Positions 48,488 to 62,400 of a stretch of 64,000 bases of DNA are shown here, one piece after another. Origin of the DNA: Psoroptes ovis. Taxonomy: Eukaryota; Arthropoda; Arachnida; Sarcoptiformes; Psoroptidae. The notes below the pieces were generated by a model. It had not been told where the DNA came from. It ran no database searches and saw nothing but the letters and a program-made list of their open reading frames with translations. The stretch lies in NCBI GenBank assembly GCA_002943765.1, contig PQWQ01000006.1, positions 124,001 to 188,000 of the forward strand, in the 5' to 3' direction. Each line of letters starts with the position of its first letter. The stretch's first letter is position 1. Both the position numbers and the translations under genes were made by a program.

Positions 48488-51400
48488 CTTGTAAATGTCA
48501 TAATAATGAAGATCATTTATAAAATTATTTATTTATTTCTTCCGATAGTAGTTATTTGAAACCGAAAATATACTGAAAATTGAATAAAACAGACACAAAA
48601 ACTTGAATATCACAGAACATCAATAAAATTTTTTAGGAAAAACGAAAAAGCAATATAAATTTCCTGCAAAATATCAAATGATAGATTCGCGTGTCATATT
48701 GAATTTTGCAATTATAACAATCGAATTACAATATATGATAATATTCAATTAACAACAAGCGAAAAATAAAACAAAAATTGATCAATTGTTTTTTTGTTTT
48801 TTCAAAAATTAAAATTGATTTCAATCACGAAAAATTCTCGATATAGACGAATTTGAAACGATTGATGAAGCAATTAAATTGAATAATTATAACATTTTCA
48901 ATGAATGCACAAATATATTCGTGATATATTTACATTAAAATTATGAATATGACTACGGAAAAATGAAAATTCAATTATTCTCGATTGATCATTGATTGGA
49001 AATGGAGAAAAAATACTAAATTTCCAGCAAATTCAAAAGGATGAATATTAAAAGAACAAAACATTTAAAATTAAATAGTAATTAAACAAGTGGCATAATG
49101 GCAAATGGTAATATCAAATTGAAATAATTTCAATTTGAAAATCAAATGACAATGCAAAATTGAATTGATATTGACAGTTATTTCAAAAAAAATAAATAAA
49201 ATAACGGAAAATATGACGTTTGCAAATTTTCGCCATTAAAAAAATTCAAAGAAATTACGTAATATTAATTACATATGAAATGATTCATCAAAAAAACTCA
49301 AAAAAATCAAAATTTAAATTTAAATCGAAATCGAAAGCTTTCGAAGATTTTCGTAATTGAAATTTGAAAAAAATTGCCCCAATTTTATACAATTAGATAC
49401 ACTGAGCCATGTGTAACATGTATTTGTAATAATTAATAATTATTGTTTGATATTTTTCTCTGTACAAAAATGAATTCAAAATGATGTAATTTTTTTTTAG
49501 CGCAAAATTCAAAAAATTTCAATATGAATATGACAATTTTTGTAGAAAATGTTACGCGTGCCAAAATAACCTGCCTTCGTCTGTATATCATACTTATTTA
49601 TTAATACAAACAAATACAGAGATATACGATCATTATTCTCTCTCTGTGATGTACAGTATTTTAATATTATTTTTTAGAAAAAAATAACGAAAATACACAA
49701 TGAAATAATGTGTACACAATGAGAAATGGAAAAAATTCATTCAAATAATTTTTTTCTGATTGCGAATCAATGCATAAATGCAGCTATTCGCAGCCATTGA
49801 AGGTGATTCGCGAGCACAACCACCATTGAATACATTGAATTATCATAATTATTATTATTGAAGCAAAATCATACATGGCTCAACAAGTTCAGCAATATAT
49901 ATTTTTTCACTACGAATATTATGAATTTATGTATGTTAGTACGCGTTCAAAGATGTATATTTCTGACCATCTGTTCATTGAATCATTCATTGAAAAAAGC
50001 AAAGAAAAAGTGGTTCCAACAACACAAGAAATTTAGAAATGTTCACCCACACAAACAAACGACAACAACAACAACAACGACATGGGTCAAAGTTGTCGTT
50101 TGCTGCGTCGTTTGCCAATTTCGTCAAATTTTACCCATGTATTTTTTCTTAAAAGGTCAAACAAAATTTTTTACATGAAAAAAAATTGTGTTTAGTTGTT
50201 CCAAGATCAAATAAGATGACATTTTTGAATTTTCTACTTTCTCGTTTTGGAAAATTTTCAATTCAAAATTATTATTTCATTTTGTGTCCATGTTCGGAAA
50301 AAATATTCAAAAATATTCATAATACAATCGATAATCGAAAATTGTTTAATGATTCAATTGAATTCAATTTTCAAATTTTTTTATTTAGATGAATGAATGG
50401 TAAATGAATGAATGAATGACTAAATGAATGAATTGAATTGAAAAAATTCATTTAAGAAAATCATCTGTTCACGTGTAGAAATTTTGATTATTATTTTCAA
50501 TGAAAGAAATTTGGTCAATATTGGATACATTTGAATGATGAACAAGAACAATGAAAAGAAATTTTGTAAAGATTAAGCATCATTTTTGGATTTATATTTG
50601 AATGAAAAAAATTTTGTATAATTTTGCCGCAAACCATATCGAACGTGGAACGTGTATTCAATATACACCCCCACATACACATATATGAAATTTGATTTTA
50701 AATCAAAAATCTAGGTCAACAAGATCCGATTTACCAGTGTTTACTCGCTCACTGTGTGTCGGTGTGTGTGTGCGTGCGATGATGATGAATTATGTTAAAC
50801 AAAGTAGAAAATTGACCAAAGAAATAATAGTAATAATTTTAATAATTGACAAAATACCAAAATTGACGACAACAAGGACCTAGTTAAAAATTCATTTTCC
50901 TATTTGATGGTCAAATGGCAATGTATTTCTGATTTCAAATTCGTCTACAATCATCGTCATCAAAATCGTTAAAAGTCCAGTTAATCATTTCCTTTTGAAT
51001 TTGACATAGATTTTTTTCTGTTTCTCGAACGATTTAAATCATGTTTACCACCAAAGAATTTTTTCAATTTTAATCAACCAACCATTTCGAAAATGTATGA
51101 ATACATGAAAAATAATCAATCAACCGAAATGAAATGAAATGTTTATGGTTTGTTTTTTTGAGGAAAAAAATGTACATGTCTTAAAATACCTTAGAAAATT
51201 GTGGAAATTGAAAAATAAATGAATTTATTGTTTTCAATTTAGGACATTTTATAATTATCAATTGTTTTCAAGTCAAATAAAGTCAACTAAATTTCAATGC
51301 CCGGTAGTTTACATTTACAATAATGACGATAAAACAATATAATGTACATTAATTTGAGGCGGTGTATGACAATTTAAAATAATAATTATTATTAGTAATT

Positions 51401-54400
51401 TACAATACACGTGGTTTAAGATATTTAAGCAAAAATTAATAAAAAAAAACACATAAATAAAACATTTATACATTTGCCGGATCCGGACACATACTCAGAC
51501 ACACTCGTTACACGTGACAGATGCGTGCGTATTTTTCAAATGAATTATTAGTTGAATTTTCTCGTTTCATTTCTTTTCATCAAATAATTAACAAAAACAC
51601 ATCAGACAACAACATAACGATCACCAGTAGTTTATGCAGACTTTTTTGTGTGCAGTGGATGATGCTTTATGGCTCATTTGATTTTTGACAATTGTTTTTC
51701 ATCCATAAAACAGTAGAAACATTTAAAAAAAAACATACATTCCGTGACATTATTCATTTTCATTTGAAAATTAATTTCAATGAAATTCAAAGAAGCCAGA
51801 AAATACATTCAATTTCAATTTCAATATTTTTTCAGTGTTAATTGGATTTAAATTCGTGAAATGGACTCATGGAAAACCAATCTGCATCTATCGATTGATC
51901 CGATTTAACAAGGTGCGACTTCACCATCGAAATCGTTAAACGAAAAAACGTGAAAACGATTGGTCAACGATTCAGTGATCAAGCAACGATCGATCAATGA
52001 ACATGTGCATCGCCGAAAAATATGTTAATCGATTGCAAAAAAACAAAATATAGAAAATTCAAATTCAAATGACTCGAAGTTATTCAACATTAAAGATGTT
52101 TCCAGTGGATTTTTAAATTGTAAAACCGTTATATTTTGAAATAGAAATATTTCAAATTGAAAAATCCTTAAGGATTTTTTCATTTAAACATTTTTCTAAC
52201 GGTTTTTTTCATTCGCCATTCAAAAATTTGAAAATGCAATTTTTTTTCTTTTTCATTCATTGAAGATGACATTTGCAGGTAGTTTTTGAATAATAAATGC
52301 TTGATGCCAAAGCAGGTCGTCGTGATACATTGAAATCAATAACGACCGAAGAAAATGAAAGAAAAAAGGACAAATGGATGTTTTCCAACGCAACATGCTG
52401 AATGAAATAATCGACGAATAAATGGAAAAATTTATGGAAAAAATTGAATTGGAGGCGGTTGAATGGATGTGAAATTCAACACGTGGCACATTGATTCATT
52501 CATTCATTTTTGAATCATTTTGCTTTTATTCGTACTGACAAAAAAAAAGGTAATCTTTGATCTATTGATTTGACAAATGCGAAAAAAGAAAATTGAAAGA
52601 AAACATAAATGATTTAAACGAGAGAGAAAGAAACGTCGATTATGGTTCAAAACATTAATGGCTTTTTTCTAAAACGTAAAATGCAATAATACAAGTTGTC
52701 AACTTGTCTAAACGACGAAAAAAAAATCTTTTAAAATATATTGAATCAAATAAAGCATCTACTGAAAAAGCATCGACAATGGATTTGAATGGAGGGGGTG
52801 AAAAAACGAATAATAATAATGATCAATGAGATGTTTCAAAGCCAAAATGCCAATGAAACTTGCAAAAAACTTGCAGCCGCCAGTGGCTCAGGTTGAATTT
52901 CGTATGTTAGGTTATCGTATGGATCATTTGTTCATAGAAGACCGAAGAGAAATGAGAAAGAAAAATGCCAGACGTTATCAGAAAAAATAAACGGTTGCAT
53001 TTAAAGCATCGGTGATTTTTCAGATAGATTTTCTCTGTTATTTGGTTGATTGGTTGGCTAAGCAACCGATATACACTCAGATACACGGAGCACACACACA
53101 CACACATACACACACGTTAGTCGTACGTCTTGTTTTCTTGGTAAATACCAGAAAAAATTATCGTTCAGGTTCCACGATATATGGCATATGGCTCGATTTT
53201 AGTGAATTTCGAATTCAATTTTCAATCACCGAAGAACATATATCACACCAAATGTTATTTTATAAGTTGATAAAATGTAAAAAAAGAAATATCCATACAG
53301 TTTAAACAAAATGATTATAATTTCATTTCATAGATTATTATTTTGTTGATATAAGGGAGAAAAATGGCGAATTTCAAAATCTCACTTGTAATTCTCATTT
53401 TTTTTTTTTTTTGCTTCGTTCAATCGAAAATGATCCTGAAATATATTATTTTATCCACCAGTGAAAGTGAAGTGATTTCGATCATTCAACAGCAGCAACA
53501 TTGAACAGCATTCATCATTCGATAACAAACACATAAGCAACAAGTCAAAGTCAAACTTGTTGTTGTGTGTGTGTGTTTGCATTTCGATCCTTAAAAAGAT
53601 TTCAAAGCAGTGGTTTTTCATTTTTTAGGATCGTTGGATTTTTTTCTTTGGATTTTTCAGTTTGAACTCAAAATCCAAAAGGTCAAAGAACGTTGAAAGT
53701 GAATGGTTGATGATGATGATGATGATTGTGAAAAATAAAACAAATGTAACACAAGCAAAGAACAAATGTATCAAATGGATTTCATTTTCAAAAGAAATTT
53801 TCAAATGGTTCAACCGTTAAACTTAAATCTTTGGAACTTTTTTTTGGAAGTCTTAGACCTTTCAAGTCATATTTTTACTTCCTTGTTTGTGATGCTTCGA
53901 ACTCTGGAGAAATGAATCGCGAAATAGAAAAATCTCTACTAAGTAAAATCAAAAGACTAAAATAACAATTACTTGTATGACGATGAAGAAGAGAAATGAT
54001 TAAATGATCAATCAATCAATCAATTATTATTATCACTACCATTTGATTATAAAAATCATGATTATCGTGATTATACTTGAATAAATAAATAAAACAAATA
54101 AGATTTGATTGATTATTTTAATAGAAAACAACAACAACAATATTATATTTGATCATATTCAATCATTATTTAAATTGATTGAGCAATGATGATCAAATAA
54201 TGATGATGATGAACAATTAAAAATCCAACAACACTCCTACAACATGTTTGAAAAAAAAGAGAACTGAATACCGATTCATTCATTCATTCATTATGCTTTG
54301 TAAAATTTAAATTTTTTCAAGCATTCAAGCAAATGAGAAAAAACGATTAATTCTCAATTCTTAATGAAAAATTACTTTGTAAAAAATAAATGGTAAAAAT

Positions 54401-57400
54401 AAACAAAAAAACAATACATGAGAAAAAATTCGTGATAAGTGGTGGATAGTAAAGTCAATTTTTGACCTTTTGAACAAATAATCATAATAATAATTGCATT
54501 TTAATTAACCAAACAAACAAATAAACAAATAGATGAAGATTTGTTGGAAGAAAATGCGATGCAAATCTCACAGAAATAATAATCAACACATGTACAAACA
54601 AAACGGATGTTCAAGAAACAAATATTCGAGAAAAAACAAACAAGTGCATGTAATATGGTTTGTGGTCAATTTGAATAATCAAATCATTGAATAATTTTTG
54701 AAAATCCGTTTCATTTACAACCAAAACACACATTGACTTTGAATGGTTAGATTGATTAAGATTCAATCAACAACAATTAAAAGCGAACAACACCAAGTCG
54801 AAACAATACAATAGCATCGCCAACGATAACGATGATGATGATCAAGATGGTAAAGATGATGATCAAAATCAAATACCACGATTTTTTCCTGTTTAAGTGA
54901 TTGAAGATTTTGTTATTTCTCATAGACAATAGACGATAATATCAATGAATGAGCATCATCATCATCATAATAAATGGAACATATGAAATATTAACGTGAA
55001 AAATTTTAATTTCCAACGATTTTTTTACAATTTTTTCGATTAAGTTATCATCAAACATGTTGATTCACGCCTTCCAAATGAAACGAAGAAAAATTTGTAA
55101 AACAAACAATTGAATAATAATTAAAACAAACAAAATATTCGGCAAATTTTCAAAAAAAATCACATTTTCCATCTTTTGTTCCTGTTGTTGTTGTCTATGG
55201 AATAATAGTAAGAAAGAAAAGATTCTCCTCCATTCAAAAAACAAACAAGATTGATGAATATTTTGCATGATATTCGTTGTTTTCATGCAACTTGAATATT
55301 GCAAAAATAGAAATAAACACAAAAAACAAACAAAACATTCATAAAAACATCATCAATTTGGCCATAGACACAGAAAAAAATAGTGTTAATTACATTATAT
55401 TTCACTTCGTGTTTGTTTTTTTTGCTGTTTTGAGTTTTCGTTTTGTTTGTTTATTTCACACATGACTAAAGTTTTTATGAAAGAAATGAGAGAAAAAACA
55501 ATAATTTACAATGAATTAATCTGTAAATTTATTAATCAATGAAGTCAAAAATTGAATGAAACAAAAGGTTTTCGTGATTCATTTTTAATTAAGAAAATAT
55601 CTTCATCGTCGTTTTGTAAGAATCATTGATCAAAAATAGAAAAGCCTAAATATTGCATTGATTTCCTGATGAAGATTCTCAAAAATATTTTCTATGAATT
55701 TTTCATTCATTGTTTCAATTTTCGACCTTGAAAACCAAGCGAAATATCAAGCAAATTCTTTGATTTTGTCCATCTTTTTTTTCTTAAAAAAATTGGTTAA
55801 ATGGTTAATGGTCACTGAAAAGACCAAAAATTTATCGAAACCATTTAACCAATTTTCAAATTTTTTTTTTGGAACACAGAGTAAAAAACAATGAATTTCT
55901 TGAGGTTTCAAGTCAAAGAAAATGAAAAATTATGCAAATTATCATTTCAGACCTGAAGAAATTGGACCTCAAAATTTGAACCAAAAGAACAAAAAAGGAG
56001 AAAATTATGAAAAACAGTAGCAATTTTGTAACCAAATTATAATTACTATTTGAACGATGATAATAAAAAGTGTCCATTTTATTTGAATTTTAAATGAAAC
56101 AAAATTGCTCGGCAATATCATTTAGTCAATATGAATTGGTTGAAAAACCAAGAAAAAACAAAAAAAAAAAAAAAAACAACCGAAAAACGAATCATAGATT
56201 TCAACAAAAATAATAAATTCAAAAAAGGTTATTTTTAGAAATATATTCATCAATTCAAATGTACAGAAATTCATTTCTTTAAATATCAGAAAAAAACAGA
56301 AATTTCCAAGTGTTCATATGCAAATATTTGAATGTAATATTTAAATATACGCACACATAATTATCAGTATTCATTGATATTTCAAAAAACATAAAATGAT
56401 TAAAGATTAGATTAAATATAATAATAATAATCATTTGAATTGTTTTCAGCTTTGCTTTAGTTTTTTTAATAACATTAATAAGCGAACAGAGGCGACAATA
56501 ATCAATTGAAAATGATTATTTTTGAAAGGTCAAATTTTTCTTTGAAATTAAGAAAAAATCTTTTAAAAATAAATAATTCTAATAAATGAATCGACTCTTA
56601 ATTCTTCTTAAATATATACGAGCGCATATGTATAAGAACTAAGAATAAAAAATATTCACAAAGCAAAAGCAAAAAAAAAACCTATCAATATCAATTGTTT
56701 GATTTTGAATTACTTCTTACTGATTTTGAAGTGTACATTTATCAATTTTTGAAAATGTTTTGCACTGTATCATTGTATCGATATTTATTGTTTGTTATTG
56801 ATATTTTTTTCTTGAATTGATACATTTTTGAAAATCAATGGAAATCATTGAAAATGTTTCAAGTACCACCACCAAACAATTATCACATGTTGTCCAAAAG
56901 ATTTTTTCTTTTAATTTTTTTCTATGAATTGATTTTATTAAAAATTCATACGAATTTTCTTCTTTTAATATGAATAATAATCATTTATTTTCAATTGAAA
57001 ATGAATTTTTTTTTTCTGGTTAATCGGAAAAAAGGGTGTAATTCATTCATTCATTCATTCAAATCAATGAAAATTCAATTGAAATTTCGAAATCAATTCA
57101 GAAAAAAATGATTCAATTCAAATCAATTTCAATTTCATTCAATTTTGGAAATTGTGAAAGTGAAAACACAATTGTGAACAAAATTTTTTTTATCAAAGAA
57201 AATGAAAATTGTCAATGGCCAATGGTCAATTGTCAAATGGTCAAAAATCGTCATTCACCAATGAAAGTAAAATGGTGTAAATTTGTGTAAATGTGTTGTG
57301 TGTGTCTGTTGCCATAAAACACACCGAAATCAATAATGATCACCACCAGCACCACAACCGAAGTGTTGGCTGCCGCCGTTAAACACCATAAATGAGATAT

Positions 57401-59433
57401 GAAGTTTTCAATTGAATTTTCTTTGGACGAAAAAAAATGAAAATTTCAAAATTCACACATCAATAGTCCTGAAGGAAGGGGAAAAATATTGAAAATATTC
57501 AAAAATCAATCAATTTATTCAAATTGGAAAAAATTTCTGTTACAAAATTCAACATTCAATATTCTTTGATAACCGTATCGAAGGCTTGCAATCTTTATTT
57601 CTTCTTTTCTCTCTCTGTTCAAAAACGTTTTGTGGCAATCAATAAATAAATGAATGAACGAATATGGAAATACATTGAGATGTCAACCAAAAAAATATTG
57701 AATGGAAAGAGAATGGCGAGAAAAATTTTGTACACGAGAATGAAATGACAATTATATTATTGTGAAATTATTTTACACACGAAATTACAAAATTGAAAGT
57801 GGTATTGTATGTAGTAATATAACTGTGTATATTCAAATCCCGAATCAATGAGGCAAAAATTTATAATAAAAAAAGGAAAAAATAAAGGAAAGGTGATTCT
57901 TGTCATACATCATTAAAGGATTTTCTGAATTTACAATGAATTCATTCATTTTGAATAAATGAATGTTTCAAAAATATACAAAACACACACAACCACCTTG
58001 CAAAATATATATATGGCTATAGCCTGATAATAATACAAAATGATATATTATGTTCGAATCGATTGATTTGAATTCAATTGATCGAAAATAAAATAATAAT
58101 AATAAAATACAATAAAATAATAATGATATAAATACAATTGGAAATAAAAGGGAAAATGTATCAGAAAAAATACATTCTATTTTATCACAGAAACAAAGTC
58201 AAGCCATGCACAAAATTGCTGCATTATTGTATCAATAAATATAAATGTTCAAAGAATCATGCATTGATATATATGAATGAATGATAAAATAACGCCTACA
58301 CTTAATGGTTGACAATTAACACCAAAAGGAAAATATTAGAATAGAATATATGGACAAAATACAATTGAACCAAAAAATAGGGTTTTTTCCACTTTAATTA
58401 TGAATTGAATCGATTTTTTATATTCATTCTTAATCAATTGTATCGTTTTGTATCGTGTATGTGTGACTAAAGAGCTAAATAACAATACAATGTGCTTAAA
58501 ATGCGGCTTGTTGAATTGTTATCGCAAACACTCTCCAACATACACACACTCATTCACAAATGAATTAATCAATGAACCAAATATTTATTTCACATTTTAC
58601 CGATGACAATGTTATTTTCCTCTATGGAAAATGTAAATTCATGTTTATTTATATCGGTACATATTCATTGGTGAATTATGATTATCAGCCTAAAAAAAAG
58701 AAATAAATTCCTTCATTCATTCATTTTTTCCTTCAATTGTCAAATAATGGTCAGATGATAATGGTCAAGCACATGCAAACACCCAAACACTCACAAGAAC
58801 TACAAGCTTCCTGTGCGAGTGTGTGTTTGGAGGATTTATATCTCAAAAAAATGGAAATGAATCAATGAATTGATTGTTCATTTATTTTTTTTTACATTTT
58901 CATTCTCAAATCAAATGTCTTTATTTGGAAAATTTTGAAAGATTTTTGGCTATTTTGGTCATCCACAAAATGAACAATCAATTTGAAATGAAAATATTCA
59001 AACATTTAGCCTTTTTTTATATCAAAATTGTAATCGACAATCGAAGCAAATGAATGGAAATGAAATGGATTGAATTGAATCGAAATGAACAATTATATTT
59101 TCATTTTGGTAGAATAAATAGAGAAAAATTGATGAAAAAAGCAACAGCAACAACATTCAACCAATATAACTGATTCACTATCAAACAAAATTTGAAATAA
59201 TCGTCGTTAAATGTTGTTTTATTTAACAATTATTATTTTTACATTAAAAAGTAATATCAAAATATCGAAGAAAAAATGAAAATTTTCATAAGCAAACACC
59301 TGCCTGCTTGAACGATTGAGATAATGCTGTACATATATCCTTTACATGATAATTGTTTTTTAGTGCTCATTTCTTCATCATTTTTCACTGAAACATTTAT
59401 TGGAAAGAAAATTATTGCCAATAAAAAATTACT
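48488..59433. other. 11-kb gene-poor region with candidate regulatory islands
   Basis: No supported gene. Less AT-rich islands stand out at about 50040-50120, 51475-51545 (contains the palindrome ccggatccgg), 51880-52010, 52860-52920 and 57330-57395. Four CACGTG boxes fall within 2.1 kb (50470, 51408, 51511 and 52480). A short (CA)n run is at about 53091-53113. GCAGGTG on the reverse strand is at 59297-59303. Most ORFs are translations of low-complexity sequence. Confidence 0.4.
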
Positions 59434-59445
59434 TGGCGCCCGAAC
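59434..59445 (+). mobile_element. possible LTR-retrotransposon primer-binding site remnant
   Basis: TGGCGCCCGAAC is the exact complement of the 3' terminal 12 nt (with CCA) of tRNA-Lys(UUU), the primer used by a number of LTR retroelements. It follows an AATAAA (about 59420-59425), as it would after the U5 end of an LTR. No second LTR, gag or pol remnant is visible nearby, so this is either a decayed relic or chance. Confidence 0.25.
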
Positions 59446-62400
59446 CTAATTTTCAAACATCGAAACGAAATGGTGGAAAACAAAAAATCGTGATTGGCTT
59501 CTTTCGTAGTGTAGATATGATGATGATGATAATGGAAATAAAAATGAATTTTCTCCTCGTAAATAAAGAGAATATTTTTCCATTCTCAAAATTAAATGAA
59601 AAATAATCACGATATTGTAGAATGTACATGCGTAGCTATTTTATTATTGACGCCAATACCGTAAAATTTTTTGCCAAAGAGAAACTAGAAACTACATTGA
59701 AATGATGAGCAACAGCAAAGTGGTAAGGCGTCACGTCAATTTACGATGATGATGATAATGTTTTCAGTGGAAATATATATTTTTAGCTGAACAAATAACA
59801 CAGCAAAAGCAGCCAATTGAATTCATTCATTCCAAAAAATTCAAATTCGAATACGATGGAAACACATGGAAATAGATACTAACTCCGAAATAAAGTCCTA
59901 TAAAATTGGGAGTAAGTTCAAATACATTACTAGGTTGAAAAACGCCAAAAATCATTTGGAGAGACACAACGAAAAGAGAAAGATAATCCTTGCCTTACAT
60001 CGAATACAGTTGCCTGATTCAACTCATGCAAAGCGGAGAAAAAATGTACAAAAATAAAGAATGAAAAACTAAACATTCAAAACACATTCGTTTAAACTTA
60101 GAACAGTAAAGCATCATCCAAAGTCTCCTTAAAAAAACTCCACCTTTGATCACGATTTCGATTGATTAATAAAGATAATCAAAGATTATCTTAATATTTT
60201 CGATCAATAATTAATAAACGATCGAAGAATGATTAAACAAAAAAAAAAAAAAAAAAATTAGATTAGCATTTGATGAATCAATTTAATTGAAAAATCAAAA
60301 AATTTTTCAATCAAAATACTTGAGAAAATTTGTAAAAATAATTATAATAATGATAATAAAACCGTAACAAATTAGGAGTTTTAATTCAAGTATTCTTATT
60401 TTTTAATTATCAATAAAAAACATTCATTATTAATCAATGGAAAATGAAAATGAAAAAATTTCAAGGTTTTTTTATGATTCAACAATCAAAAGGCCACACA
60501 CACACTAATACCTATTGAATTTTTCTCTCCATATTACTCTATTGAATGACATATTATTGCATTGAAACAAACAACAACACGATGAAAGTACGAAGATGCA
60601 CGATTATTCGATTGTTAATTGATCAATTTTTTAATGACTTATCGATATTATCGTTATTGACTCAATTGATATTCATAGTTAAACGGGCAAAAGAGAAAAA
60701 CATAGCAATTTCACAATCAAATAATTTGTTGACCACACGCGATTCTCATTTCATTTCAAATCAAATTCAAAGAAAATTCAATCAACTCGTTGATTATTAA
60801 AGTTTGAATTTGCAGAAAAAAAACAAAGTCAACCGGATTTATTATGATAATTATTATATTGAATTTGTTTCGAAATAAGAGAACAGAAGAATTTTTCAAA
60901 ATCAATCGTGCCTTGTAAATCCTTGAAAATTTATGGTAATTTTTCAACAAAAACAAAATGAAATAAAAATAATATGGAGCCATCGTCGATATGATTGTAG
61001 GTCATGAGTGAATAATAATAATCATCAAATAAAAATATCGACATAGAAATTGATCAATCTAACCACAAACAACAAACGAACGAATGTACAAAAGTAAACA
61101 TTGGAATAATTTTATTATTATTTTAAGCCTTTGTACAAATTGTTTTTCTTTCGTTCTGACTTGGGCCATAAAAAATTGTTGGCCATTTATTTTATTTATT
61201 ATTTGTTAACAACGAAATAATTTATTGGTAAGATTTATATCTTAAAGATATGCTTTACTTTTTTATGAACTCTGTACATGATCATAACATGCAATGATAA
61301 TGTGAATAATAATAACAACGAACAGGTATCAATGTTTCTGAACAACATAAAGGTAAATGTCTTGGAAAAAAATAAAATGAAATAAGTCTTGAAGAATGTC
61401 AAATTTTCAAAAACTCAAAGGTCCAGAGGCAATCAAAAGGAGACCAACCAAAGAACTGAAATAACCTTTCGAAAAACCACAAAAAAAATATCAACAGATG
61501 TTAAATGCTCAAATTGTATACCGTTAAGGTATGCTAGAGTCATTGTAGTTTTGGAATATTTTGCAAGTCAAAGTAAAAAACTAAACGATAATTATAGAAA
61601 ATAGATGATAAATTTGTCAGAAAAATGTGAAAAATTTACATATTTTCTGATTCATTCGGCAACAATGACAATAACAAAAGAACACAATTGGTCTGGTTAA
61701 TTGATGAAATTCAATGAATTCAATCGAAGAAAAATGAGGATTATATTCAAGAATTTTTTTTTTTTGTTCAAAAATCTCTCATAATCAATAATTGAATGAA
61801 TGACCTTTCGTGGAGAAATTATTTAAGAAAAAAAAAGACAATTGGGTGCCCATTGAGATTGGAAATTGGAATAACAATAATAACGAAACAAATAATAATC
61901 ATTTGAAGCATTTAATAAAATCAAGATAAAAAGAGAAAGCAAAACAATTGTAAATAATTTTAAGATTTAAGATTCGTTTAATAATAATATTAAACGATTA
62001 AACGTGATTAATTGTAACAATTGTAACAAATAAATGAATAAATGAACAATTTTCAAAAAGATGCTTTGTAATATGTTTTGTACAAGGAAGATAATTCAAA
62101 TAATTGTTTGAAAACCATTTTGAAAAAAATGAGTAGATTTGATAAAATTAATTGACAATTAATATCTTGGAGAAAAATATTTATCATTTTCGTGAAGCAC
62201 GATCAATATTTAATAATAATCATAATAATAATGATGATTGTTTATGAATGGATCAAATTAAAGATTTTGAAAAAAATGATTCAAGATTGGATTTATCATT
62301 TATTTGTTTTTATGAATTTGCCATTCATTCATTAGGAGATTTCACCCAGGAGAGACAATTTTTTCCAAACAAAATGCAGGGAAAACAAATGTTTCGGTTC

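Noticed and set aside
51860..52010. Short forward or reverse peptide gene at about 51.9 kb
   Set aside because: The forward frame has 15 codons and the reverse frame about 41 codons, with no splice partner or recognisable motif; repeated cgatc strings better suit a regulatory island.
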